Shown here in pieces: positions 10,536 through 22,699 of a DNA stretch of 64,000 nt (position 1 is the first letter of the stretch; every line of letters starts with the position of its first letter). The notes beneath the pieces are model-generated. The model was not told the DNA's origin, did not search any database, and saw only the letters and a list, made by a program, of their open reading frames with translations. Position numbers and translations under genes: made by a program. The stretch comes from Gonatopus flavifemur (Eukaryota > Arthropoda > Insecta > Hymenoptera > Dryinidae). The DNA is taken from NCBI GenBank assembly GCA_018340375.1, contig JAFFJZ010000025.1:1689501-1753500 (forward strand), given 5' to 3'.

Positions 10536-13500
10536 TTAACCCATTAAGTCCCGAAATGACATTTTTGCGTTGTATTTTTCAACAGCTGTACTTTCTAAGA
10601 AAAACGGTTATAGAAAAATTCAGACCAACCAGTTTCGATGGAGAATTGACTGATCTTTCAGAATCTGATGTTAGTTTTTTCGAGAAATGCACCTGTCACA
10701 AGATATACAGGTTTTTTCCGAAAAAACGCGAATTTTAAAACTTCTTTTTTTCTTTATCTCATGTTTTCACATTGGAATCGTATCATAATTCTTCTTGTAA
10801 CTACAGAAACCGCGTCAATTTACTTCAAACTTCAATTTATGCCTTAGACAATTGGAAAAACTCATGTGGAAACAACCAAAATGGCGGCTTAAACGTGGAA
10901 AAAATGTCAAGAACTTCAAGAGTTTTTCATTCGGAAACGATGGACTTGAGGCAAAAATTTTACTGCAAAAAAAGTTCTTAGAATTGATCAAAGAACACGC
11001 TCAATTTTTTTCAGAATTTTTTGACGCTTTTTTTGAATTTTCAAATTTTTGTGATTTTGGAAATTCAAAAAAGTTGTCAAAAAATTCTGAGAAAATTTGA
11101 GCGTGTTCTATGATCAATTCTAAGAACGTTTTGTTCAGTAAAATTTTCTCCCAAAGTCCATCGTTTTCTAAAAAAAAATTCTTGAAGTTTTTGTCCACTA
11201 TTCTGCGGTTTTTTTATAGTTTGGCATTTTTGAATATGCCTCTTATAATATATTCCATACGGGATGTAACACGTTATTTTTGGTGAACTGCTTCATTTAT
11301 ATATGTTTTCATGTAGTGAATTGATTACGTATTATTGAAAATCTTTTGAAAACGTTACCCAACACCTCTTATAGTAAACTGTTTCATTGACTCCATGTGT
11401 ATACATTCTTTAGCCGTCAAAATTTTGTTGCCGTTGTCCGGTCCTTACCACGTGGAGGTAAATGTATAAAAAGACCCTTATTTGCTTTTTTTTCAATTTT
11501 AAAGATTTTTTGGTAGTTTTTTAATTTTTGAAATATTTTTTGTTTTTTTTGTTGTTTTTGGTTTCTTTTTATACATAAAGATGAAGTTTCATGTTGCACT
11601 ACAGGTCGATGTAAGGCAGAAATTGCAAAAGTAAGAATTGCAAATTGTACACATTTTATATGTCCTAATCCCACATTTTTTATAATTCCTACAATTTTTT
11701 CTTGCTATACCAGTAACAATTTCATGGACTTCTTTCCCTTTGATACCTCTTGCGAAATAAAATTCAGCAAGTTCTAAAGCCATCTCCTTAGATCCAATTT
11801 TTTTGTCACGATTTGATAAATTATGGATTACAAGGGCATTTGTTATCGATGATTGGATTAGTCGAAGAAAAATGGCCCAAGTCCATCTTTTTGCTCTTAT
11901 GCATGGCATCAAATTACTACAATGTCCATCATGTAGATCGACACCACCCATGTATTCATTATATTATGAGAAAGCTCTGGGAAATGGAATATCGTTTTTA
12001 GTTCCTGATTCTTTCGAATATCTTTTGACTGTTGACATTGGAGTTACACCTGCCGCGGTGAGAAGCAAAGATACTGGTCTTGAATCCATGATTGTGATAT
12101 GGTTCAAACCGCTTTTTTCTTCGTGTTTGATTGAGAACGTTCTCCTTATTACTTTTTTATCCAATTCATTATCGGTATCCACTCTGTTTCCCCTCACGGT
12201 ACCAGTTGCTCTCAAGCCGATTGTTTGCAAATGGATCAGTAAGTCTGGACTACAAAAAAAGTTATCAAAATATAAATGATATTGAACTATTCTCCGTGGA
12301 ACAACATCAACAAGTAGCTTTTGGATCATCTGCATAACGACACGACTTCCTAAGGGACATTTGGATAGTTTTACTTGTTCATCAGACGAATAAATATTCG
12401 ACCCCTTGCCACAATAAATCTCACAATCGAACAGATATCCCTCTGAGTTACAAATGCCCCACATTTTGATGCCGAAGCGCGCGCTTATCTTTCATAAACT
12501 GAAGCAAAATGGATTTTCCGTGAAACTTCACCATCATTTCATCTATCGACAAAGCGGTAGAGAAAAAACCAAATTGCAAAGCATTCCTCTTGAAAATTTC
12601 GAAAATACCACGTACTCTCCAAGCTATTTCATTATAATTCTGATCTTCAGGTTTCAAGAATTTTAATTTTGATTCAATTTTGAGAAGTTTATTACGACTC
12701 ATTGCTTTTGCCACAGTAGGACAGGCCAGTAATGGCCGATTAGACCAATAGTCTTTCTGAGATTTCCTTTGATTGAAGATTGACATTATAATTATCCCTA
12801 AAAAAATATCGAATTCATCTAATGTTGAATCGCAGTCATTTATACGAGTACTTTCGATGATATATTTTTTTAAATCGGCGGAGAAAAAAAGTTCGAACAA
12901 CTGTACATATGAAGATTCAAGAATGAATTTTTTCGTTTTCTCAGAGAATAAGTTTTCATTTTCAGGATATTGTTCACACTTTCTTTCTCCGTTCTTCCAT
13001 ACGTAAATATGATTAGGCTCCAGTTTCGACTGATTTTCTTCATAGTTACTCATAACCTGATGATAACTAATATTTGGAACTTTATTATCAGAAATTTGAC
13101 AACCTCCAGATTCAAATTCAGAATCAGAGTCAGATGGTCTAGAGCAATCATCCTGAGGAACAATTATTGCATCAAAGTCACCATCTTCATGCTCTTCAAT
13201 TTCTACATCTTGCTGGTGACTTGATCGTTTCCGGCGTTTTCCTGATGAAGCAGACATTGTCTGTTTCACTTTCAATAAATAATATCACCAGTTTCGTCAG
13301 GCTGAAGTGCTATTTGTTTATTTTATGGAATCAATGTTTTTCCCACAATAGATAAGTTTATTATTGAATTCTATTTCTGTGGAACATGAAGTATTCCGTT
13401 GATATATTGTCCTAATACGGTTCGCGATTTATAAGAGAATGCAATCTAATACCAAGTCACAAAAATACCGAGTTTCTTTTATATGTTAGATGATATGTAA

Positions 13501-14349
13501 TCATTGATCATCTATCAGAGTCATCACGTCGATAGTGTTTAGAAAACATATGAGGCATGGACTATATGTTGTAAAAAGACAATTTTGTGAATAAAAAAAA
13601 TATCAAAGATACTCATAATATTACATGTGAAATATATTATGAGAGGCATATTCGAAAATGCCAAACTATAAAAAAACTGCAGAATAGTGGACAAAAACTT
13701 CAAGAATTTTTTATTAGAAAACGATGGACTTTGGGAGAAAATTTTACTGAACAAAAAGTTCTTAGAATTGATCAAAGAACACGCTCAAATTTCTTCAGAA
13801 TTTTTTGACGCTTTTTTTGAATTTTCAAATCTTGGTGATTTTGGAAATTCAAAAAAAGCGTCAAAAAATTCTGAAAAAATTTGAGCGTGTTCTTTGATCA
13901 ATTCTAAGAACTTTTTGTTCAGTAAAATTTTTTTCTAAAGGCCATCGTTTTCGAATGAAAAATTCTTGAAGTTTTTGACATTTTTTCCACGTTTAAGCCG
14001 CCATTTTGGTTGTTTCCACATGAGTTTTTCCAATCGTCCAAGGCATAAATTAAAGTTTGGAGTAAATTTACGCGGTTTCTGTAGTGACAAGAAGAATTAT
14101 GACACGATTCCAATGTGAGAACATGAGATAAAGAAAAAAGAAAGTTTTAAAATTCGCGTTTTTTCGGAAAACACCTGTATATCTTGTGACAGGTGCATTT
14201 CTCGAATAAACTAATATCAGATTCTGAAAGATCAGTCAATTCTCCATCGAAACTGGTTGGTCTGGATCTTTTCGTAACCCTTTTTCTTAGAAAGTACACC
14301 CGTTGAAAAATACAACGCAAAAATGTCATTTTGGGACTTGATGGGTTAA
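10536..14349 (-). mobile_element. piggyBac-family transposon in TTAA
   Basis: The element proper is 10540-14345 (3,806 bp). TTAA flanks it on both sides (10536-10539 and 14346-14349). Its ends are CCCATTAAGTCCC and GGGACTTGATGGG, so they start with the CCC typical of piggyBac. The terminal inverted repeats are unusually long, about 717 bp (10540-11256 and 13626-14345). Each arm contains a further internal palindrome, in which GTTCTTAGAATTGATCA and its reverse complement enclose about 90 bp. Between the arms lies a minus-strand transposase gene with two lesions. It inserted into ORF1 of the LINE. Few differences between arms and few coding lesions indicate recent activity. Confidence 0.9.
11589..13275 (-). 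pseudogene. piggyBac transposase, broken by one frameshift and one stop
   Basis: The reading runs from an ATG at 13275 to a stop near 11589, in three pieces (13275-12448, 12464-11964, 11951-11589), about 560 residues in all, which is normal for this family. The N-terminus is acidic and low-complexity. The core DDE-type motifs are all visible: SIDEMM (first Asp), FDNFF (second) and YMGGVDLHD (third). The C-terminus holds a cysteine-rich cluster (C-GIRTYKMCTICNSYFCNFC) like the zinc-binding tail of piggyBac transposases. Lesions are a frameshift near 12455-12464, before FGIKMWGICN, and an in-frame TAA near 11964, just before YNEYMGG. The product would cut and paste at TTAA in the nucleus; this copy cannot make a full-length protein. 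Confidence 0.9.
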
Positions 14350-14376
14350 ATACGAACACAAGGACAAAGGGACGTA

Positions 14377-14864
14377 GACGGTTAGAGTCGGTGCCGAATC
14401 AACGAAAAAAAATTTACCAGCAGTATGAAGTTGTCATTTTGTTCCAGTATGAAATGAAATTAGTCATAGATCATTGATTAAATTAAACGAAAATTCTTTA
14501 TGTTGACCTATTCACTGCACCCGTTTATTATAGTAGACACGTAATTCATCATTCTAATAAAGTTATTATCGATCTTCCCAATCGATCGGTACAATCAAAC
14601 TGTTTCAAACGTCTGTAGAGAACGAAAATCGGTTTGTTGTCATCATGAACATAACCATACCATAATCATAAACATAATAAAGGGAATTTAAGTTTACCGT
14701 GGGGTTGTGTTAGCAAATCAATGTATTTTACTTTTCGTTTAATTTAATCAATGATCTATGACTAATTTCATTTCATACTGCAACAAAATGACAACTTCAT
14801 ACTGCTATTAAATTTTTTTTCGTTGATTTGGTTTTTCGTTGATTCTGCACCGACCCGACGGTTA
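14377..14864. mobile_element. 472-bp MITE, GGGTCGGTGCC family copy 1
   Basis: The element is 14385-14856, with ends GAGTCGGTGCCGAATC and GATTCTGCACCGACCC. GACGGTTA stands directly outside on both sides (14377-14384 and 14857-14864), an exact 8-bp duplication. The inverted ends extend inward for over 100 bp (CAGTATGAAATGAAATTAGT and its reverse complement). It has no coding capacity. A second copy sits at 32926-33441. It inserted into the LINE independently of the piggyBac element. The 8-bp duplication suggests hAT or a relative, but the termini are not a hAT signature that I recognise. Confidence 0.88.
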
Positions 14865-15830
14865 CAACAGCGATACTTCCACAGCTTCAAAGGATTCGTC
14901 CTCCAGTCGAAAAAGGGATCGCAAACCCATATCTCTATTCCAACCGAAATTAAATTTGAAAAAAACAAAAATCGTCATCAACACCGCAAGAAACACAGAA
15001 AGAAGGAGTTCCATCCACCCATGGAAGTATCGAAAATTTATAGCGAACCCACACAGAAGAATGTACAAAAGAATGTCACAAAACTGCAATAACTTTCTGG
15101 AACTCCAGAGGCATTTCAAATCTGAACGATATCTTCAATCAAATCACCAATTAAGAAATCCTATGTGTTAGTGAACCATGGTGTCCAGAAGAACCGTCAA
15201 AATTGTTTACGAAATTTGGAACGAACTATAAGATAATGTATAGCCTAGCAGTAAGAAGTAAGGATAAAGGTAGAGCCGAAGGAGGGATAGCAATATTTAT
15301 CAACAATAATGTCTACTCGGCACAGCAGTTAAATATATCGGAGCATTATATATTCACAAGAATAAAGAAAGACAAAATTGAATTCATTGTAGGTAATGTA
15401 CAATGTAAGTCCATCCACAAACATAGTCGAAGTTTTAAATTGCCTGGAAGGAGATTTAGAAATCATTCTGAATCAATATCCGAATAAATGTATATACATT
15501 GGAGGCGACTTCAATGCGAGAATTTCTAATGAAAATAGTTTTAACGATGATGAGTTCCTTTTTCTCGATACAGACCTATCTGCGGGAAGAACGTTCATGG
15601 ATAGAGAGCTCAATGGGAGGGGTAAATGTTTGGTTGATTTCATGGAGGAGTTCGGCTCCTGCGCAATTAACGGTAGAACGTTAAGCGATAGCCCAGCGAG
15701 CTTTACTTATGTTAGTAGTGTAGGATGATCTGTTATCGACATTATATGGTGCAACTCAATCGCAATCGATACTGTTAAAGATCTTTTAGTTTCTGTTATA
15801 CCAACACAATCTGACCACTTTCCTGTATGT
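14857..15830 (+). pseudogene. LINE ORF1 tail and ORF2 APE endonuclease domain
   Basis: After the MITE, coding sequence resumes with a serine-rich and then basic stretch (RPDGYNSDTSTASKD; the ORF1 tail), ending near 15075. The endonuclease starts near 15088 with ITFWNSRGI, continues to CVSEPWCPEEP (the catalytic Glu region) and EGGIAIFI, and then, after a frameshift near 15400, to YIGGDFNARI and GRGKCLVDFMEEF. These are the standard APE motifs that nick the target DNA for priming. A stop codon interrupts NQITN-EILC near 15151, and another lies near 15727. The domain is recognisable but not functional. Confidence 0.8.
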
Positions 15831-16016
15831 CTAATTTTAAAGTATAACGTAGAAAAAACAATGGGAAGAAAACAATTGAAGTGGTCCGAACAATTAGCAA
15901 ATTAATACTATAAGGAAATAAGCTTCTCTCAAAATATTAGACTAGGTAATAGGAATATTGATGAAATAGACCAAGTCATAACCTCGACTATTGAGGAAAC
16001 TGCGTGTAGCATAGGA

Positions 16017-18368
16017 ATGGTGAAAAAATCCTACATTCATATGTCTGGGAAGCCATGGTATAATTCAAGTTGTACTCGTGCGAAAAAAGAAATAAAAAAA
16101 AACTTGAAGATCTGTAAACGAAATAACTTTTCCCAGGCATCAGTTAATAATTTGATAGCAAGTAAAAAGATGTACAGGAAAACAGCAGATACACAAAAGA
16201 AAGCATATAATGAAAAAATAATCGCAAATACTGTTAATGCTAAAAACATAAGAGAATTTTGGACAGCGGAAGATGAATATAGGAAGAGGTGAATCTCTGT
16301 AAGTAACAGTATTCAGTTAGGCGAATGGGTCGATCATTTTAATCATTTTCATGCCAATAACGCACTATATAATATAATGCGTATAGGAAAGATATCTGTA
16401 CTAGAAATGGATGCAGCTGCTGTCCTGGATGGAATAATTCAAAGTATATTAAATAGTAAAATAGGTAAAGCTCCAGGGGATAACGGGATCAGTAATGAAT
16501 TTTTCAAGCATTTGCCCAATAATTGGCTATTGTATACAAATGTTTTATTTAACAAAATCATCGAGTCCGAAAGAGTACCAACTACATGGGCTACAGTTTT
16601 TGTTAGAAGGTTATATAAGAATAAGGGGGATAAAAATATAAAAAAAATTATAGGCCGATTGCACTGGTAAACTGCATCACTAAAATATTCACCCAAATAA
16701 TCAATACGCGTATTGTACGATGGTGTGGAAGAAATAATAAAATTCCTGAATGGCAAAATGGATTCAGGTCTAACAGAGGATGCCTAGAAAATGTATACAC
16801 ATTGAATACTCTGGTACAGATACATCTGCGGAAACCGAGAGGCAAACTGTACGACCTGTTTGTTGATTTTAAATCGGCATTTGATTCTATTGATCACGAA
16901 CTCTTATTTGGAAAGCTGTCGAAATGAGGAATTAGTTCAGAAATGGTTAATATAATCCACAGCCTATATAGTAAAGCCACCATGAAAATAAAAAATGGAA
17001 ATTCGATGTCAAAGCCTGTCCGAATAACTAAATCTGTACTTCAAGGGGAAATCCTACCCCCCTACTATTCTCTCTTTTTATATGTGATTCTGAAAATTTT
17101 CTAAAAAGTAAAGGTATTCGAGGAATCTCGGCGGATCATATGAATGAAATATTACTATTGGCTTACGCCGACGACATCGTGTTGCTGGCAGACTCATATA
17201 TAAGCATGAAGAGAATACTAGAATACCTTCATGAGTATTGTATAGTCAACAAATTAGAAGTGAATTTAAGCAAAACCAAAATAGTCTTATTCCAGAAAGG
17301 CGGACATGGACATAAAAACGAATTGAGCCCACTCCTATATGGGACAAAACAGGTCGGATTTGTAAAAGAGTACGTATACCTCGGAGTGGTGTTCACACAA
17401 AGTGGCTTATTTGAGGCAAACACAAGGCAAATTATGACGAAAGCCAAAACAGCTGCCGCATCCACTATTGATCCAATTTATTCTATTCATATACAGTCAT
17501 GTCAGACTTATGTAAGATTATTCAATGCTTTAGTTAGTTCCACTGTGACATATGCGGCGCCAGTGTATGCTATTAGATACTTGGCGGAGATCGAAAAAAT
17601 ACAAACGCTCTTCTACAGAAGGTTATTCAATTTACCCCAAAACACCCCAGGATACTTCATCAGACTAGAGTTAGGAATAACACACATTGCGACAAAAATA
17701 TTTAAGCAGCTACTGAATTGGTCCATGAAAATATTGCAAATGGATGAGAAACGCTACCCTAGGATATGCTTTCTCAAACAAAAGAATATAAATCTAACTC
17801 ACAAAAATTTGGAAGAATATAATTGGTTCCACCAAGTAAGAAGCATATTTTTCGAACCTTTACAGGGAACAGACGTTAGGGATAATATCCGTGTCAGTAT
17901 ATTGAGGGAAAAAAACAGACACTTTGCGAAAAATATGAAAGATACTTGTATGATTTAGATGCAGAACATTGCGAAAATAGTACGTTGTTAATAGTTTACC
18001 CAAGCTTGAATAAAACACAAGGAATGCAGGAATATTTGAAATTAAATCTACCCCTAGAAACGTATAGAACTATTATGCAATTAAGAGCATTAAACAGAAT
18101 GAATTGTAGAATTGTAGTGAATAGTAAAAAGTATGTCGTGTTAAATGATGTTCCGTGTGAACTCTGTAATAAATCAAATGATATGTTTCATATGTTGATC
18201 GAATGCCCATATTACGACTCTGAAAGGAGTGAGCTGAAAACTCCGATGAGCAATAGCAACGATATAGATGTATGCGTGATGCTAGAAAACCCGGATGTGA
18301 AGATAATCAAAAAGTTATCAAGATTTATTACTTTTGTAATTCAGGAATTTGAAGAAAGATATTTGTAA
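16017..18368 (+). pseudogene. LINE ORF2 reverse transcriptase and C-terminal region
   Basis: The reverse transcriptase is spread over several frames. Visible motifs are KIGKAPGDNGISNEFFK (16450s), YRPIALVNCITKIF (16650s), NGFRSNRGCLENVYTL (16755s), LYDLFVDFKSAFDSIDHELL (16850s; first catalytic Asp) and AYADDIVLLAD (17164 on; the catalytic DD). The frame is then open from 17140 to 17958 and, shifted, from 17946 to 18368, ending with a zinc-finger-like CELCNKSNDMFHMLIECPYY. At least one stop (after LFGKLSK, near 16925) and several frameshifts disable it. The family copies its RNA at the nicked target site. The layout fits I/Jockey-type LINEs; the clade is not assigned. Confidence 0.85.
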
Positions 18369-18610
18369 ATGAGATATAAACCTTTATAATGTGGCACTGT
18401 AACTCCTATTGTACCGTTCTTTAAGAATGAAACAATAGAAGCATCAATTATGGTATATACAATTTTTCTTGATTTTAAAGAACAGGATTTTGTATGATTG
18501 TTCAAAAAGTAATGTATGATTCATATTGTTTGTAGACAAAAAAAAATCTAGCATGCTTTTTCCGTTGCTCATTGAATAATCAACGAGAAAGCAATGGAGA
18601 AACGACGTTG

Positions 18611-19302
18611 AGGGAGGATCCTGCTTTAGGAGACCTCGGAAAAGCGTTTTTTTGCAGAATTTTTTGAGATACGAATAAAATAATTGAATAAAACGAACTT
18701 TTTGGAGTGTATTCGTGTATGTTTCAAGTTGATAAAAAAATGTTCTCCAATGAGAAATAACGAAGGAAAGTGTGTTTCCTCCAGTTTTCATTTTCACAAT
18801 CATTATAAACCGATTGGAATGGATCAAAGCTTGTTCTCTACAGTTTTGTATCCACTTCTATTTGAATCCAAAAAGTTCATGGAAAATTATGTCTAAGCAA
18901 TTTATATAGCAAGTTTAAGTGATTATTCTTCCTTCAAAGAAAGCTGTTTTTTTCTCAAACCCCGAGTAAATTTTGAGTTCCACGATTTCTTCCGAGTTTT
19001 CTTAGTTCACATAGAAGAATGATGTATGAAAATTGGAATGCCGTTCGGTTTTTCTGTTTGAGATAAGAAATACGACCTGTATCTTTCCCGCCGATAGAAG
19101 ACTTGAATTGCAAAGCGCTCTGCGAATGTGCACAATAACTCTTACATATATGATTTCTTCACACTAGACAAAATCTTTTTATTCACTTGAAAAATATATA
19201 AAAATACTCTGGAAAGTTTGTTGAATGCAATTATTCTCTTGGTACCTCAAAAAATTCTCAAGAAACCACTATTTTGAGGCCTCCTAAAGCAGGATCACCC
19301 TT
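18611..19302. repeat. 0.7-kb element with long diverged TIRs
   Basis: The ends carry GATCCTGCTTTAGGAG (about 18617) and the reverse complement CTCCTAAAGCAGGATC (about 19281). Homology continues inward over roughly 150-200 bp per side (ATAATTG-AT--AACAAACTTT). No coding capacity. Superfamily unknown. Confidence 0.65.
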
Positions 19303-19439
19303 AAGTCGCACGCCTGACCATATTCCCTCTCTCTCATCTGGTCATTGCATGATAATTGGGAATATAGCCCTATGGATATTTCATTTTTATTAAAAATCAA
19401 ATAAAGGTCACCTTGCAAGTGAAATATCACTCATGAAAT

Positions 19440-19690
19440 GGAAAACGTCGGTTTCGCTGACAACCCTAACGTATGAATGTTTTTTAGAATTTTTGGACCA
19501 CTTCAGGAATTTCGGAATTAGACCATATTTTGAAGAGTTCGAAAATGTCTTCAATCTTTTCAGGAGGATATTTCCCAATGGTACTCAAATCATCAAAAAT
19601 ACTGATGGTAGAGATTTTTGGGGTTGTTGATTGCGGATTTGAAGTCGGATTTTCGAAATTCAAGATGGCCGACACAATTTTCAAAAAAAT
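19440..19690 (+). repeat. Dispersed repeat family B, copy 1
   Basis: Shares ATTTTTGGAC-, AGACCATATTTTGAA, CGAAAATGTCTTCAA, GGGTTGTTGA and GACACAATTTTCAAA with the inverted copy at 21845-22080. It is non-coding and its open frames are fortuitous. Confidence 0.6.
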
Positions 19691-19850
19691 AATAGATTCC
19701 GACTAAATTCCTTTGATGCAGGTATTCAAAGGTGCTGATTACGAATTTGAGGTAAGATTTTTTGAATTCAACCAAAGGGTCAAAATAACGAACATCATTT
19801 TAAGCTTCCACAATTTTCGCTGTTGGTTCAAAAAAGATCGATCCAAAATA

Positions 19851-20125
19851 TACAGGGTGTCCCAGAAAACACCTCCCTCTCTTCACCAGCGTATTCATAC
19901 GGGAAAACTGGACAACTGGAGCAAAATAAGTTGACCATTCAGAAGGCGAGTACATCGGTTATTCCAATGATCGAAGAGTATACTTATGTATCATCCACTT
20001 GATGGGTTGAAATCAGCTTTGAAACTAAGCTATGGATCAAAAAATGATGAATGGAGAAGTTGTTCAGTTTTCTCGTAGGGATACGCTGGTAAAAGGAGGG
20101 AGGTGTTTTCTGGGACATCCAGTAT
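19851..20125. repeat. 275-bp MITE with CAGGGTGTCCCAGAAAACAC ends
   Basis: The terminal inverted repeats are about 60 bp. CAGGGTGTCCCAGAAAACAC starts at 19853 and its counterpart ends near 20123, followed by TA. Inside both are CCTCCCTC and ACCAGCGTAT. Homology continues to a GAAAACT-AACAACT block on each side. TA flanks both ends. This is a non-autonomous, probably TA-targeting, element. Confidence 0.75.
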
Positions 20126-20194
20126 AAATGTATGAATATATGATTTTGATAAATAATGAGGGATGTCAAATGTTTCCACCTATTCCCTACACCC

Positions 20195-21402
20195 ACACTG
20201 AAAATGAAATTCTGGAATTGCTAACGTTTGGACATCAACAGTTGATGTACATGAAAAAATTAAATTAGTAACCATGGAAACATTACTCACTCATTTTATT
20301 CACATCAACTGTTGATGCGCAACTCATTAACCAGCTGTGTAGGGGAGGGTGGGGCCCGTTTTCCAATGCGTTATAGTTTCTCAGTGTGCTGGGAGAGCGC
20401 GCCACTGGACGGGTCATCGTAAGTAGTATCATTCAATATAGCATTCACGGCAATATCAGGTTGATAGCTGCTTCCATCGTGAGAAGAGAATTATTTTTAC
20501 GATTTTGTCCTTGGTAAATAAACTTCACATGTGTTCACTCAAATTGAAAAAAAACATACTTATGTTATTTCGATTATTTTGGTAGAACATTTGTTCATAA
20601 ATGGAAGTCTCTGAATCGAGTATTGTCATAGTTGTTGTGAATCACTCACATCTTCACTATGTCAGCCTCGTTCAACGCTTAAAAACAATGGTGGGGTAAA
20701 TTTTCCAACACGACACGGGGCAAATTTTCTCACTGGAGAAATTTGTCCCCGTCTCAACTAAGTGTGATTGTAGGGTGTTACAAATGAATTTCTGATATGG
20801 TCTGACCAGTTTCCACTATTTTAGGTGAGTTTAGACTTGGAAAACAATGATGCGGCAAATTTGTTCATTGCGGAAACTTACCCCTGCCTGAATGAAATTA
20901 TTATAGCGTATTACAACCAAATCTGACACCAAATCTGACCATGACAATCAAATATCATATGATATGATTTATCATAAAGTTTATACAGATTACAGATGAT
21001 TCAAAGATCCAAGATGGTCTCGAGGGTTCTGAATTCTTATTGAAACTACAATTTTGTACCAACTTTTGATGATTTTGAATGAATGAGAAAACTTGCCTCC
21101 ATATGGTTCGAAGGTGTTGGTGATGGAAGACTTGCCTCGTATGCGCGGCAAGCTTTCACAAGTGACATGATTGCACGTAACACTGTTTTTTAACAACATG
21201 CCTATGAAATCATGAGATTTGAATACCTCAAACTTTTTGAAATATGCAACAGGAAAAAATACGAGAATCGACGAAAAAAAAGTGGGAAAACATGCCCCAC
21301 CCTCCCCTACCAGCAGTGAGTAATAGCAGATCTTAGAATTCAATTTTCCACAGACGAATTCAATTTTCGAACGTTAACTGTTCCAGAATTCCATTTTCAG
21401 TA
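20195..21402. repeat. Two nested TIR elements
   Basis: The outer element has CACACTGAAAATG-AATTCTGGAA at 20195 and its reverse complement ending near 21402. Without the insertion it would be about 240 bp; it also carries CATCAACAGTTGATG and its inverted copy. The inner element is 20340-21309 (970 bp). It starts TAGGGGAGGGTGGGGC and ends GCCCCACCCTCCCCTA. CCAGCTGTG on the left and CCAGCAGTG on the right fit a 9-bp (or 8-bp) duplication with one mismatch. Neither part encodes a recognisable protein. Confidence 0.7.
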
Positions 21403-21844
21403 TAGTTTTTGATGACATATGTTTTCTGGAATATTTCATACGTGAATGTTTTGGAAAAAGTTCTGAAAAGTTTGTTCTGAATAGTTCCAAAACACTTCAG
21501 TTTTCCGTTAATTTTTCGGAGAAAAAATGAAGCATTTCGGTCGAAATGGCATGAATTTCCCTGAGGGTGTAATCTTGTGAATGTATTTTAATTACAACCA
21601 ACCTCACAGATAGAGTGAACACCTATATGGTTGTGACAGCTACACGGAGTAAGATGGTGGGGGCACTATTCCCCTCAACGGAACTGCCCCTCTGGCAACT
21701 CTGAAATGGTAGGAAGCTGGTGCCGTTGCGTTACAAGCAATTTGGTCAATATTCATTATGTGTGAAAATTGTGTCTGCCATATTGCATGTCAACAATTTG
21801 ACCTCAAATTCTTAATTAGCCGCTCCGAAAGCCCATGAACAAGG
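21403..21844. other. Unassigned DNA
   Basis: AT-rich sequence. A segment near 21760-21830 resembles sequence next to copy 1 of repeat family B, so family B may be longer than marked. Confidence 0.35.
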
Positions 21845-22080
21845 GATTTGATTGATATCTATTGCTGTTTGAAAATTGTGTCCGCTATCTTGGATTTTGA
21901 AAATCCGACTCCAGAGTCGTAATCAACAACCTCAACAACCCTGATGACCATTATTTCTGATGATGCACCGCAGGAAAACGTGTCTCTGAAAGGGTTGAAG
22001 ACATTTTCGGACTTTTCAAAATATGGTCTGATTCCAAAATGCCTAAAGCAGTCCAAAAATTCTGAAAAAACTCACACGTG
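21845..22080 (-). repeat. Dispersed repeat family B, copy 2 (inverted)
   Basis: This is the reverse complement of the repeat at 19440-19690, with many substitutions. The pair could be the diverged ends of one larger element, but the elements between them look like separate insertions. Confidence 0.55.
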
Positions 22081-22699
22081 TTCCCTCACTAATTCTAAGC
22101 ATTTTTTATTCCATTACATTTTTTGTTGAGGTCATACTGTTCTGGTGGGAAAATTATGGATATTTCAATCGCTTTATAGCACAAAAACGCTATTTTGGAA
22201 AAATCAAGGCAAAAAAATCTGCTACTCATTGTGGATGAAAGTTTTGATGAAATAAATACGGGGAAAAATGAAGAATGGAGTCACAAAAAAATGACGTTGG
22301 AAAGGTGGAGTTGTATTTCTAATTGCGAAATCTACTTTGTTGTTGAACGTTTTTTCAAAAACCAATACTGAATTCTGAAAATCCCATAAAAGGCCCAGCA
22401 TAGTATCTTGAAGAGAATCAAACGTTTTTTTTTGTATGGCTATGGTATACTTGGAAGTGCATTCACAAAATCGTCGTTTTGCAGATTACTGGTGTGAGAT
22501 AACTTTTTTATATTGTACGCGTATGGTCAAAAACGATGATTATTCTTCTTCATTCAAGGGTTTCCAATTTGAATCAGGCCAAATATCAACTATATGACAT
22601 CCGAATTTGTATCAGACAAACGGGATGGAATTGAATGTTTAAAGAAATTGATCGTCATCGGATTTACTCTTTCGCAGTCATAATATAGAGAAAATATGT

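Larger units (their letters stand above)
9743..18420 (+). mobile_element. Decayed APE-type LINE split by two DNA transposons
   Basis: Read in order, the parts are a GC-richer 5' leader (about 9743-9889), an ORF1 with a coiled coil (9890-10535), an ORF1 tail (14857 onward), an APE endonuclease (about 15076-15830), a reverse transcriptase (16377-17300) and a C-terminal zinc-finger segment (to 18368). Two insertions interrupt it: the piggyBac element 10540-14345 and the MITE 14385-14856. The target sequence reads continuously across both once they are set aside. Frameshifts and stops throughout show it is dead. It belongs to the large APE-bearing group (I/Jockey/R1-like); the clade cannot be fixed by eye. 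Both outer boundaries are approximate and no target duplication was found. Confidence 0.85.

Noticed and set aside
11803..13355. Plus-strand open frames across the piggyBac transposase
   Set aside because: Shadows of the minus-strand transposase gene.
10852..14113. Phe/Glu/Lys-rich open frames in the piggyBac arms
   Set aside because: They arise from the AT-rich inverted arms and read similarly in both arms; no protein family.
19440..22080. One large element bounded by the two inverted family B repeats
   Set aside because: The copies are diverged and the DNA between them is explained by separate MITEs with their own ends.
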